From Vibrio splendidus (GTDB lineage Bacteria; Pseudomonadota; Gammaproteobacteria; Enterobacterales; Vibrionaceae), in contig NZ_LNRF01000011.1 of assembly GCF_001557875.1 (NCBI RefSeq), positions 95,277 to 159,276 of the forward strand: a DNA stretch of 64,000 bases, read 5' to 3'. How positions within the stretch are numbered: position 1 is the first letter of the stretch; the number at the start of each line of letters is the position of its first letter. Below are positions 23,234 through 31,600 of this stretch, in pieces. Made by a program: the position numbers and the translations under genes. The notes below the pieces were generated by a model. That model worked only from the letters and a program-made list of their open reading frames with translations. It was not told where the DNA came from and ran no database searches.

Positions 23234-23563
23234 ATGTTTGGTAAAGGCGGTATGGGCAACATGATGAAGCAAGCCCAGCAAATGCAAGAGCGCATGCAAA
23301 AGCTTCAAGAAGAAATCGCAAATATGGAAGTTACAGGTGAGTCAGGTGCTGGCCTTGTAAAAGTAACGATCACTGGTAGCCACAGCGTTCGCCGTGTTGA
23401 TATCGATGAAAGCCTAATGGAAGACGATAAAGAGATGCTTGAAGATCTTATCGCTGCTGCTTTCAACGATGCGGCTCGTCGCGTTGAAGAAACTCAAAAA
23501 GAGAAAATGGCTAGCGTAACTGGTGGAATGCAACTTCCACCAGGTATGAAGATGCCTTTCTAA
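23234..23563 (+). CDS. ybaB: YbaB/EbfC nucleoid-associated protein
   Basis: This is a small dimeric DNA-binding protein of 109 residues, with the typical N-terminus MFGKGGMGNMMKQAQQMQER, the VTITGSHSVRRVDID strand segment and the C-terminal GGMQLPPGMKMPF. Its gene sits between dnaX and recR, as in most bacteria. The 152 bp between dnaX and ybaB contain a GGGGTT/AACCCC hairpin near 23146-23171 with no T run, so read-through seems likely. Confidence 0.95.
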   Translation: MFGKGGMGNMMKQAQQMQERMQKLQEEIANMEVTGESGAGLVKVTITGSHSVRRVDIDESLMEDDKEMLEDLIAAAFNDAARRVEETQKEKMASVTGGMQLPPGMKMPF

Positions 23564-23641
23564 GTAACTTATTCTTAAAGGTTAATTCAAGTGGCGGCTT
23601 ATGTTGAATAGGTTGTCACTTGGAAATTAGAACGGTTAACT

Positions 23642-24241
23642 ATGCGTACCAGTCACATGCTGGAGCATTTGATGGAGGCCTTACGTTGTCTACCTGGGGT
23701 TGGCCCCAAGTCGGCGCAGCGTATGGCCTTTCATTTGTTACAGCGCGATAGAAAAGGCGGCCTACAATTGGCTGAAGCTCTTAGCCAAGCAATGACCGAA
23801 ATTGGTCACTGTAATGAGTGCCGTACTTTTACTGAAGAAGATACTTGCCACATTTGTACCAATCCTAAACGTCAGGAAAATGGTCAAATCTGTGTAGTAG
23901 AGAGCCCTGCAGACATTGCAGCAATAGAAGCGACAGGCCAATATTCAGGTCGTTACTTTGTATTGATGGGTCACCTTTCACCACTGGATGGTATTGGTCC
24001 AAGTGACATCGGTCTCGATGTTTTGGACTACCGCCTGCGTCGTGGTGATATCTCTGAAGTAATCCTAGCGACTAACCCAACAGTTGAAGGGGAAGCGACA
24101 GCGCATTACATTGCTGAGCTATGTAATGCCCATGAAGTGAACGCTAGCCGTATCGCCCATGGTGTTCCCGTTGGTGGTGAGCTAGAGCTGGTGGATGGCA
24201 CCACGCTTTCGCACTCCTTACTCGGTCGTCATAAGATCTAA
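23642..24241 (+). CDS. recR: Recombination mediator RecR
   Basis: RecR works with RecO (and RecF) to load RecA on gapped single-stranded DNA. The 199-residue protein has the helix-hairpin-helix LRCLPGVGPKSAQRMAFHLL, the C4 zinc finger (CNECRTF...CHICTN) at about 57-74 and the Toprim domain starting ICVVESPADIAAIEATGQY. It closes the dnaX-ybaB-recR cluster. Confidence 0.97.
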   Translation: MRTSHMLEHLMEALRCLPGVGPKSAQRMAFHLLQRDRKGGLQLAEALSQAMTEIGHCNECRTFTEEDTCHICTNPKRQENGQICVVESPADIAAIEATGQYSGRYFVLMGHLSPLDGIGPSDIGLDVLDYRLRRGDISEVILATNPTVEGEATAHYIAELCNAHEVNASRIAHGVPVGGELELVDGTTLSHSLLGRHKI

Positions 24242-24283
24242 AAAAGCCGCTTGGTGAATCATCACTAAGCGGCTTTTTCTTTA
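24241..24283. terminator. Bidirectional terminator of recR and the outer-membrane protein gene
   Basis: The stem AAAAAGCCGCTT / AAGCGGCTTTTT encloses an inner GTGA/TCAC pairing, with T runs on both strands. Confidence 0.88.
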
Positions 24284-24340
24284 TCAAGGCAGTTTGAATA
24301 TCTTCCCTATATTCACTTCAACTGATTATTACTACTCCAG

Positions 24341-24985
24341 TTAGAATCGGTAGTCGACAGATACGGTAAATTCGCTGTTGTTTGGCACAGAGAGTTCAAT
24401 GAAGTTGCCTTCAGAATAAGATTCGAACATATGGCGGTATTGGAAATCAGCAGAAACGTTTTTCATGATCTTGTATTGAACACCTGCTTGAAGGCCGAAA
24501 ACGAAGTCTGTTTCGCTGCCTTTGTCTTCGCCATATATAGTGTTATCTAATGTTGCTTTGTTTGTGACAAAGCCTGTTGATGCACCACCGAAAACTGAGA
24601 AGTCATTGTTCAATGCGTGAACGTAATCGTACGAGATCAGGAATTCAGTTTGACGTAGATCTAGAGTAGTAACATCGCCTTCTGCAAATTCGTAGTCAAT
24701 TAGTTCATTGTCACCAGTAAAGTTAATCGTACCAGTAATACGATGGTTTTCTTGAATGTAAGCACCGCCACGAATATGAAAAGCAGCGCCTTTGGCTGTT
24801 TTACTTTCTTTAAAGCCAGGTCCAGAGATTTGAGCTTTAGCAGAGTGGTAGCCTAAACCACCACCTACAAAAAACTCGGTTTTAATTGGTTCTGGCATTA
24901 ATTCAGGAGTTGGTGCTGATTCACTAGCGAAAACTGTTGTTGCCGTTACAGAAGAGATTGCTAGTACAAGTAATGTTTTTTTCAT
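24341..24985 (-). CDS. Outer-membrane beta-barrel protein
   Basis: The start at 24985 gives MKKTLLVLAISSVTATTVFAS, a signal peptide with cleavage near residue 20. The mature part of about 194 residues alternates polar and aromatic residues in short strands and ends in a terminal Phe (VSVDYRF), as expected for an OmpA-like 8-strand barrel. The frame begins 4 codons earlier at 24997. No peptidoglycan-binding domain is present. The function is unknown. It converges with recR and has its own upstream region of about 160 bp. Confidence 0.75.
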   Translation of the reverse strand: MKKTLLVLAISSVTATTVFASESAPTPELMPEPIKTEFFVGGGLGYHSAKAQISGPGFKESKTAKGAAFHIRGGAYIQENHRITGTINFTGDNELIDYEFAEGDVTTLDLRQTEFLISYDYVHALNNDFSVFGGASTGFVTNKATLDNTIYGEDKGSETDFVFGLQAGVQYKIMKNVSADFQYRHMFESYSEGNFIELSVPNNSEFTVSVDYRF

Positions 24986-25149
24986 TGTTATGTCCATCGG
25001 TATAGGGAATTGGGTGCATTATGCGTAGCCCTGACCCCTGCGGCTAATGAATCAATGGAATAGTCTTGTTAACCAAAAGTTATCAAGCTAGAGGCGACAG
25101 ATATGATAGGAAGATACAGATAGAGCTTTATAAGTAACTAAACGACATA

Positions 25150-25184
25150 AAACACAAAGCCGCTAATTTAGCGGCTTTGTGTTT
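25150..25184 (-). terminator. aqpZ terminator
   Basis: Nearly perfect inverted repeat with arms AAACACAAAGCCGCTAA and its complement lies 33 bp past the aqpZ stop. T-rich sequence follows on the minus strand. Confidence 0.85.
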
Positions 25185-25216
25185 ATTTAATGTGGGCTTT
25201 CGTTGAGTTAGAGAAC

Positions 25217-25906
25217 TTAATCTGATCCCCTCACTGCTTTGTATATCATCGCGCCAATCACAGCACCAACAATCGGTGCAACCCAGAATAGCCATAATTG
25301 CGATACAGCCCAATCACCGACAAACACAGCTACGCCAGTACTTCGAGCGGGATTCACTGAGGTGTTGGTTACAGGGATACTGATAAGGTGAATTAGGGTC
25401 AAACAAAGACCGATAGCGATAGGTGCGAACCCCGCTGGTGCTTTAGAGTCGGTTGCGCCCATGATCACGAACAGGAACACCATGGTCATGACGACCTCAC
25501 AGACCAATGCAGCGGTAAGTGAATAACCACCAGGAGAATGTTCACCATAACCATTTGAAGCAAAGCCTGATGAGACAGCATCAAAACCTGCTTGGCCGGA
25601 AGCTATAACAAATAGCACGCCACCCGCGATAATACCGCCAATCACTTGGGCAATAATATAAGGTGCAACATCTTTGCCATCAAAGCGACCACCACTCCAT
25701 AGACCTATGGTGACAGCTGGGTTGAGGTGACAACCTGATATATGCCCAATAGCAAAGGCCATGGTGAGTACGGTTAAACCAAAGGCGAGGGAAACTCCGA
25801 GTAGACCAATTCCCACATCGGGGAAAGCGGCGGCCAAGACTGCACTACCACAACCACCTAACACCAACCAAAATGTACCGAACATTTCTGCGATATACTT
25901 ATTCAT
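25217..25906 (-). CDS. aqpZ: Aquaporin Z water channel
   Basis: AqpZ is a tetrameric inner-membrane water channel. The 229-residue protein has six hydrophobic helices and the two NPA boxes: SGCHLNPAVTIG (NPA 62-64) and TSVNPARST (NPA 185-187). His173 and Arg188 fit the narrow water-selective filter, which argues against a glycerol facilitator. A good AAGGATAG ribosome site precedes the ATG at 25906. Confidence 0.95.
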   Translation of the reverse strand: MNKYIAEMFGTFWLVLGGCGSAVLAAAFPDVGIGLLGVSLAFGLTVLTMAFAIGHISGCHLNPAVTIGLWSGGRFDGKDVAPYIIAQVIGGIIAGGVLFVIASGQAGFDAVSSGFASNGYGEHSPGGYSLTAALVCEVVMTMVFLFVIMGATDSKAPAGFAPIAIGLCLTLIHLISIPVTNTSVNPARSTGVAVFVGDWAVSQLWLFWVAPIVGAVIGAMIYKAVRGSD

Positions 25907-25999
25907 AACTATCCTTATTAATCTTTACCAGTATCAATAAGATAGTTTAAATTTATCAAAGTTGTGAAATCTTGGGCATATATAAAAAGAAAAGTATTC

Positions 26000-26248
26000 T
26001 TAGGTTATTGCTTCGAGCTCAATAAGGTTATCAAGTGCTTCTTGATCTGTTTTTCCACAGATGACAGGACAAGCTTTAAATTGGTGGCACACCTTAGGGC
26101 GTGAAGACAGACCAAATAGCTTACAGAGGTTTTGCTCATTTAATTGAATGCAACGCACGCCAGCAGGCTTACCATTCGGCATTCCAGGAATAGCAGATGT
26201 AATACTTGGAGCGACACAGCATGCTCCACAACCTAGGCGACATTCCAT
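26000..26248 (-). CDS. YkgJ-family Cys-cluster protein
   Basis: The ATG at 26248 gives an 82-residue protein that begins MECRLGCGACCVAP and has further conserved cysteines (GVRCIQLNEQNLCKLFG, PKVCHQFKACPVICG). The family is thought to bind zinc or an Fe-S cluster, and no role is established. The frame stays open to 26428, but the extra 60 residues are not conserved in character. It is divergent from the YcgN-type gene at 26408, and both products are Cys-cluster proteins. Confidence 0.85.
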   Translation of the reverse strand: MECRLGCGACCVAPSITSAIPGMPNGKPAGVRCIQLNEQNLCKLFGLSSRPKVCHQFKACPVICGKTDQEALDNLIELEAIT

Positions 26249-26407
26249 CAAATCAAACTCACTAAATAACAGGGTGCGCGATAGTAGCAAAAAATGATGA
26301 GAGTGACAGCTGTTGATTGAATCAAAGAATGAACAATTATTATCCTTGAACTTTTTATGGGCTAGCGGTATAACACGCACCCCAGTAAAAGAGTAAGAAG
26401 TAATCCT

Positions 26408-26845
26408 ATGACGAATCCATTTTGGCAAGAAAAGACACTAGAACAGATGACCGAGAATGAGTGGGAATCTCTGTGTGACGGTTGTGGTAAGTGTTGCCTA
26501 CATAAGCTTATGGATGAAGATAGCGATGAAGTTTACTACACCAATGTGGCGTGTAGCTGGCTGAACGACAAAACATGTTCGTGTAAAGATTACCCGAACC
26601 GCTTCACATCAGGTGAAGAGTGTTTGAAGCTGACTCGTGACAAGATTCATGAATTCCATTGGCTACCAGACACTTGTGCTTATCGCCTTTTATCCGAATC
26701 TAAGCCGATTCCTGAATGGCACCCATTGATTACGGGCTCTAAATCAGAGATGCATGCTGCTGGTGAAAGCGTTCGTAACAAAGTGGTATACGAAATCGAT
26801 GTTGTCGATTGGGAAGATCACATTTTGAACCACCCGAATCGCTAG
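26408..26845 (+). CDS. ycgN: YcgN-family Cys-cluster protein
   Basis: The 145-residue protein has the conserved cluster WESLCDGCGKCCLHKL, then VACSWLNDKTCSCKDYPNRF, a later Cys in GEECLKLT and PDTCAYRLL. This pattern is the YkgJ/YcgN metal-binding fold, with no known reaction. It is followed by a hairpin terminator at 26874-26903. It is probably transcribed from the 159-bp gap shared with the divergent 82-residue Cys-cluster gene. Confidence 0.9.
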   Translation: MTNPFWQEKTLEQMTENEWESLCDGCGKCCLHKLMDEDSDEVYYTNVACSWLNDKTCSCKDYPNRFTSGEECLKLTRDKIHEFHWLPDTCAYRLLSESKPIPEWHPLITGSKSEMHAAGESVRNKVVYEIDVVDWEDHILNHPNR

Positions 26846-26873
26846 TTGACGATTACTAGTCAATTACCCGAAT

Positions 26874-26903
26874 AAAAAAAGGCTCACATTTCTGTGAGCC
26901 TTT
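26874..26903. terminator. Terminator between ycgN and the BCCT gene
   Basis: The stem GGCTCACA / TGTGAGCC is extended by AAA/TTT pairs. Seven A on the left make it a strong terminator for the minus-strand BCCT gene and a weaker one for the plus strand. Confidence 0.85.
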
Positions 26904-26950
26904 GTCGTATTTAGGAGGGTCCAAATCAATGGACTGTGTCATGGCTAATG

Positions 26951-28837
26951 TCAAGCAAGCGGTAAGTCTGCAACCACCTGGTTGAACGTGATACGAGCAT
27001 TCTGAGCTTGCTCAGATAACTCGATCTTTTTCGCTTGTGCGGCACTAAGATTACTCTCGGCCTGCTCAAGTGCTTGTTGTAGGTTCTCTGGTAACTCGTG
27101 AGTTTCCATTTGTGAACCTTGCTCTAACACATAAGCGCGAATTTCTTTCTTCACTGCGGCAAGTTCTGTGTAAGCAACACGCTCAAGTTCTGCAGCTTCT
27201 TGCGCAGCATCTTTTTCTTTCTCAAATTGAGCCAGTGCCATACCTTCAGCAGACCAAGGGTCCATGTCTGGCAGTTCTTCGATGTTGATCGTTGGCTCGA
27301 TGTACGCATCTTGATGACGTAGGTCGAGGTTAGTCGCACGAACCGCTGAAATCATCAACATTACAGAGATAGCCAGCAGCGGTAAGCCACCAACAATCGC
27401 CGCTGTTTGTAGAGTGCTTAGACCGCCCAAGAACATCAGAATCGTTGGTAAGAACGATAGAGTAAATGCCCAGAACATACGGTTCCAACGCATTGGCTCT
27501 TCGGTCACATTGTTTTGAACCACAGACGCAAGAATGTATGAGATAGAGTCAAAGGTTGTTGCTGTAAAGATGATACAAAGCAAAGTGAATACTGCGATAA
27601 CTAGAGTACTCATTGGCAACTGCGCTAGCATCGAGAAGATAGCCTTAGTTGCGCCTTCTGCATTCAAAATAGCAACCACATCTAGCTCACCAGAAAGCTG
27701 CAGTGATAAGCCGTAGTTACCTAGAATCATGAAGAATAAGAAACAACCTAGAGAACCGAAGAAGATAGAACCTGACACCATTTGTTTGATGGTTCTGCCG
27801 CGAGAGATACGCGCAACAAACAGACCCATACTCGGTGCAAATACTAGCCACCATGCCCAGTAGAAAATCGTCCAGTCTTGTGGGAAGTGAGTGTTTTCGA
27901 ATGTACCGTAGCCACCAAATGGTTCAGCCCACGTTGCCATCACGAAGAAGTTAGACAGTAGACGACCAATTGAGTCTAACCCCGTTTCTAACATGAAGAT
28001 TGTTGGACCTGCAATCAGAACGAAAGCCAGTAGGCCCATCGCACCCCAGAAGTTGATGTTACTTAGGATCTTGATGCCTTTTTCCAATCCAGCATAAGAT
28101 GAGTAAGCAAAAATCGCAGTACACACTAAAAGCACCATCACTTGCGTTAGGTTATTTTTAGGTAGACCAAATAGGTGATTCAGACCTTCAGTGATTAGAG
28201 GTGCAGCTAAACCTAGCGTTGTTGCAGCGCCGCCTAATAGACCGAAAATGAAAAGGATATCGACGATTTTTCCAGGTACGCCTTTACTGCGGTGTTCACC
28301 AAGAACAGGCATTAACGCACTAGAGATCTTTAGAACTGGCTGTTTACGTACATAGAAGAAGTAAGCGATAGGAATCGCAGGGATCAGGTAGATAGACCAC
28401 GCGATTGGTCCCCAGTGGAACAAACCATAAGTTGCAGCCCAACGAACCGCTTCTTCGCTGCCTGGTTCTAGTTGGAAAGGCGGTGATTGGTAGTAGTAAG
28501 CCCACTCAATACAGCCCCAGTACAAAATACTTGCACCGATACCGCCACAAAATAGCATTGCAGCCCATGATGCTGTTTTGAATTCAGGCTCTTCATCAGC
28601 TTCGCCCAGTTTAATTTGTCCCATATCACTGAACACAACGTAAACCATAAATGCACAGGCAGCGAGACCTAGCGCAAGATATAGAAATCCTAGTTGATCC
28701 GTCATGAATGTTTTCGCAACCGCAATCCAGTCTGCGCCCTGAGCTGGGAACAAAATGAGCGGGAAAACTATCGTGAGTAGGAGTGCAATCGCACCAAAGA
28801 AGGTAGGCTTATCAATAAGCTCAAAAGTGTTTTTCAC
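26951..28837 (-). CDS. BCCT-family betaine/choline/carnitine transporter
   Basis: This 628-residue inner-membrane protein has about 12 hydrophobic helices and the BCCT signature around FYWAWWLVFAPSMGLFVARISRGRT. The family imports quaternary ammonium compounds, often as osmoprotectants. The helix-3 glycine stretch reads CGGIGASILYWGCIEW rather than the BetP GMGIG form, so Na+ dependence and substrate cannot be assigned. The last 100 residues are a charged, Gln/Glu-rich cytoplasmic coiled-coil tail, possibly sensing osmolarity. A perfect 15-bp palindrome lies about 70 bp upstream. Confidence 0.9.
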   Translation of the reverse strand: MKNTFELIDKPTFFGAIALLLTIVFPLILFPAQGADWIAVAKTFMTDQLGFLYLALGLAACAFMVYVVFSDMGQIKLGEADEEPEFKTASWAAMLFCGGIGASILYWGCIEWAYYYQSPPFQLEPGSEEAVRWAATYGLFHWGPIAWSIYLIPAIPIAYFFYVRKQPVLKISSALMPVLGEHRSKGVPGKIVDILFIFGLLGGAATTLGLAAPLITEGLNHLFGLPKNNLTQVMVLLVCTAIFAYSSYAGLEKGIKILSNINFWGAMGLLAFVLIAGPTIFMLETGLDSIGRLLSNFFVMATWAEPFGGYGTFENTHFPQDWTIFYWAWWLVFAPSMGLFVARISRGRTIKQMVSGSIFFGSLGCFLFFMILGNYGLSLQLSGELDVVAILNAEGATKAIFSMLAQLPMSTLVIAVFTLLCIIFTATTFDSISYILASVVQNNVTEEPMRWNRMFWAFTLSFLPTILMFLGGLSTLQTAAIVGGLPLLAISVMLMISAVRATNLDLRHQDAYIEPTINIEELPDMDPWSAEGMALAQFEKEKDAAQEAAELERVAYTELAAVKKEIRAYVLEQGSQMETHELPENLQQALEQAESNLSAAQAKKIELSEQAQNARITFNQVVADLPLA

Positions 28838-28906
28838 GAGTATTATTCCATTAAAATGAGAGCGGAATTATGGAATGAACTCGTTTTTTAGACCTAATCG
28901 GGTCTG

Positions 28907-28921
28907 TTGTCGTGACGACAA
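28907..28921. promoter_or_regulatory. Palindromic operator-like site upstream of the BCCT gene
   Basis: TTGTCGT-G-ACGACAA is a perfect 7+1+7 palindrome. It is next to a second inverted repeat, AGACC...GGTCT, at 28890-28905. The regulator is unknown. Confidence 0.5.
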
Positions 28922-28965
28922 ATCGCTTTAATGCAGAGAGGAAGGTGCAGTAACAGAGGGGAAAG

Positions 28966-29319
28966 TTAGATTAAGGCAAGTAGAATGCCACCAACGGTTG
29001 CCGCTGCGGATAAGTATTGCCCAGCTGAATAAGAACCATCGTCCTCTTCTTCAATCTTATCTGGGTGATCCATACCTAAAGCGCCATGAGCAAATGACTC
29101 AACCTTATCGGTAACGGTCGCGTTTTCAGCTTCGATTTTCTTGGCTTCTTTATCTATTTCTTTAAGAGCAGATAATAAGGCTTTACCCTCATCAGAGAGC
29201 TTAACGGTATTTTGCTCAACCTTAAGAGGGGCGGGCTTTTCAGCTTCTGCACTCTTGGTTTGTGTGTTCATTTGCGAAGGTGAATACAGCTGAGTATTAC
29301 TCGTTCCTACTGGCGTCAT
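28966..29319 (-). CDS. Hypothetical protein, 117 residues, C-terminal hydrophobic anchor
   Basis: The ATG at 29319 has a good ribosome site (AGGAGAG) and gives MTPVGTSNTQLYSPSQM. The frame opens 20 codons earlier at 29379 without one. The middle is charged and helical (residues about 38-80, rich in Lys and Glu). The last 18 residues (YLSAAATVGGILLALI) are hydrophobic and could form a tail anchor. I do not recognise a family. It lies upstream of the BCCT gene on the same strand, separated by 128 bp holding the palindrome. Confidence 0.7.
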   Translation of the reverse strand: MTPVGTSNTQLYSPSQMNTQTKSAEAEKPAPLKVEQNTVKLSDEGKALLSALKEIDKEAKKIEAENATVTDKVESFAHGALGMDHPDKIEEEDDGSYSAGQYLSAAATVGGILLALI

Positions 29320-29584
29320 ATCGCTCTCCTTACTTATCCTTAAATATAGTATCGGCAGAGGTGTGAAAAACTTGTGCAATTAATCATCGATAGTGATGTT
29401 TTTTATTCGCACATTATATTTTCATCTGCTTTGTTAAATCGCCTATTTACTAAGCAAGTCTTGTGCCGATAAGAATGTTTAATTTTAGATAGAGTTAGGA
29501 TGAATGATGGGAACGTGAGCAAGTTGTGACGATGGACCAATTATCTAGGATTAGCCCATCGACTCTTTAGGTTAAAAGGATGGT

Positions 29585-30538
29585 TTAGTCACACTCTAGG
29601 CTAGCGCTACGTTTTGATAGGTGTTGGTATGCTTTCATTTGATTCTCTTTTTTTACAAAGCGAGCCGGTGGCGAAAGCACTTCAAGTTGATAATCACTGC
29701 TATCCGATGAGATCTCTTTAACTGGGCTGATGATGGCAATTTTCAAATCAGGGTTACGACGTAGAATCGATGCCGCCGTTCCTAATCCTCCCTCTGTGTG
29801 GAATTTACCTGCTACATGAATCACTTGTTTACCTGGGTTTGATGCTAGGTAATTCACAATCGACTCTGCCATGGTTTCGTCCCAGGTGATCTGAGCGGCA
29901 AACTGCTTTTCTGTTTGCTCTGGCGTACCATGATGCATAGAAGCCATGAACTTTTCTTTGTATGGGCTATCGCCAGTATCCACTTCTGCAGCAATCCATA
30001 GGCGTTGCTCGGTCGATAATTGGTCTAGGTAAGGCAATCCTTTACGGCCAATACACTGCACAAATGGCTTTGGTGCATTTGCTGCAAGAACATCGACGTC
30101 GTTAGCTTTTGCGAACTCAACTAACGCACGGTAATCACTTTCGTAATTTGGCCACGCCGCCGCTTGAGACATGAGAATTTGTTCACCAATTTCACCGTTT
30201 AAGTATTGGTCGAGTGTGGTTTGGTGCTCTCGAGTGAACTGTTCCATTGAAAGTGTAATGTTTGATGTTGAATTGCGGCGCGCTTTTAAGAAATCGGTTT
30301 GGAAGCGGTGAATAGCAGAGTGAGTGTGCCATTCCCCAATAAGAATCACATCAGCATCAATCAGTTGCTTGGGTAAAGCATTGAGATCAAGTGCTTTACC
30401 TTGTGGAGAAGCGAACTGGTAGTCATAGAATGTGGAAACGGATTCCGCTTGAGCCACTGTTTGAGAAGTGTCTTTTGAAGGTTGGCTAGCACAAGCTGTG
30501 AGAAGAGTGGCTAATCCGATAAGAATAATACGTTGCAT
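29585..30538 (-). CDS. ChaN-family haem-binding lipoprotein
   Basis: ChaN-family outer-membrane lipoproteins bind haem as a dimer and are iron-regulated in Campylobacter and Pseudomonas. The 317-residue protein starts MQRIILIGLATLLTACASQP, with a lipobox LTAC (Cys at 16). The ChaN domain covers about 45-275 and includes VILIGEWHTHSAIHRFQ, LSMEQFTREHQ and VIHVAGKFHTEGGLG. The leader has a Fur-like box and a hairpin that covers the Shine-Dalgarno sequence. It lies 75 bp downstream of rlmA on the same strand. Confidence 0.85.
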   Translation of the reverse strand: MQRIILIGLATLLTACASQPSKDTSQTVAQAESVSTFYDYQFASPQGKALDLNALPKQLIDADVILIGEWHTHSAIHRFQTDFLKARRNSTSNITLSMEQFTREHQTTLDQYLNGEIGEQILMSQAAAWPNYESDYRALVEFAKANDVDVLAANAPKPFVQCIGRKGLPYLDQLSTEQRLWIAAEVDTGDSPYKEKFMASMHHGTPEQTEKQFAAQITWDETMAESIVNYLASNPGKQVIHVAGKFHTEGGLGTAASILRRNPDLKIAIISPVKEISSDSSDYQLEVLSPPARFVKKENQMKAYQHLSKRSASLECD

Positions 30539-30542
30539 GAAG

Positions 30543-30577
30543 TGCCTCCTTGAAGAATACGCATACTAAAGGAGGCA
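30543..30577 (-). promoter_or_regulatory. Leader hairpin sequestering the ChaN ribosome binding site
   Basis: On the minus strand TGCCTCCTT pairs perfectly with AAGGAGGCA across a 17-nt loop. The right arm contains the whole Shine-Dalgarno AAGGAGG, and the ATG follows 4 nt after it. Confidence 0.65.
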
Positions 30578-30579
30578 AG

Positions 30580-30611
30580 ATAATAACTCAATGCAAACGA
30601 TAATCAATATC
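30580..30611 (-). promoter_or_regulatory. ChaN gene promoter with Fur-like box
   Basis: On the minus strand TTGATT (30602-30607) and TATTAT (30580-30585) are 16 bp apart. The plus-strand sequence at 30593-30611 matches the 19-bp Fur consensus GATAATGATAATCATTATC at 15 of 19 positions and covers the -35. Confidence 0.65.
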
Positions 30612-30613
30612 AA

Positions 30614-31429
30614 TTAAATTTGTTTGCGGTACACTCGCAGCATAAAGTCAGCCTCACAGTTAAATTGCTCTGCCTCGGTGAGTTGTTGTTTAAACTCTTC
30701 ACTCGCTTTCCAAGCAAACGGCGTCATCTGTAGCAGGTCGAATGCATCTGACCCCGATAGTTCCATCATATAGTTTAATTGCTCTTGATGTTCAAGCGTA
30801 AAACCTTCGATCACTTCTGGATCTTCATCATGCAAGCGAACGCCATCATAAATTGCATCACGCAGTTGATACAGGTGTCGGCTAGCTGGCGTCACGGTGA
30901 TCACCACGCCATTATCTTTGATGGTGCGCTGTAACTCTTCAGCCTTGCAAGGCGCGTAAATGCGTAAAATGCCGTCTAAGCTGTTTTCAGCAAAGGGTAG
31001 ACGATGGCTTGATGCAACTGAGAAGTCGACAGCAGGGTAGCGTTTAGCGGCATATTTGATAGCGATCTTAGAAATGTCTAGGCCAAAAATCGCGCCGTTT
31101 TTGTTTTGAAAATTCAATGCGATTTCGTTGGTGTAATACCCTTCGCCACAGCCAATATCCAACAGGCTAGGAGTAGTGTCTGGCAGGTAGTTTGAGCATA
31201 AGCCGACTACCGCTTGGCGCATTGGATCGTAGTGCTTGCCTTCAAGGAAGCGACGACGTGCCTGCATCATCTCTTTATTGTCACCTGGATCTTTTGAGCG
31301 TTTGTGGTGCGCAGGCATCAAATTGACATAGCCTTCTTTCGCTAGGTCGAACTGATGGTTCTTTTCACACTTAAACGTACGATCGTTTTGAGATAAAGGT
31401 TGGTGACACAAAGGGCATTGGTAAGTCAT
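30614..31429 (-). CDS. rlmA: 23S rRNA (guanine-N1)-methyltransferase RlmA
   Basis: RlmA methylates N1 of G745 (E. coli numbering) in 23S rRNA. The 271-residue protein has the N-terminal zinc-binding site CPLCHQPLSQNDRTFKCEKNHQFD (last ligand His), the SAM-binding LLDIGCGEGYYTNEIAL at about 91-107, and the Rossmann continuation IFGLDISKIAIKYAAKRYP. The RSKDPGDNKEMMQARRRFLE segment is typical of the family. Confidence 0.94.
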   Translation of the reverse strand: MTYQCPLCHQPLSQNDRTFKCEKNHQFDLAKEGYVNLMPAHHKRSKDPGDNKEMMQARRRFLEGKHYDPMRQAVVGLCSNYLPDTTPSLLDIGCGEGYYTNEIALNFQNKNGAIFGLDISKIAIKYAAKRYPAVDFSVASSHRLPFAENSLDGILRIYAPCKAEELQRTIKDNGVVITVTPASRHLYQLRDAIYDGVRLHDEDPEVIEGFTLEHQEQLNYMMELSGSDAFDLLQMTPFAWKASEEFKQQLTEAEQFNCEADFMLRVYRKQI

Positions 31430-31600
31430 TGCGAACTCGAGATAGAAATTTCAAGCCCAAAATTTTAACAGGAAGCATAGTGGGGCGCTAGAATAAACGC
31501 AGCTGTGTTGGTTAACGGCAATCCGTAGATAGATAGAGCCAACGCATGGTTGGCTCTATTGGTTATGTGCAAATCACTGATAAAACAGTGAGTTCAGCTT

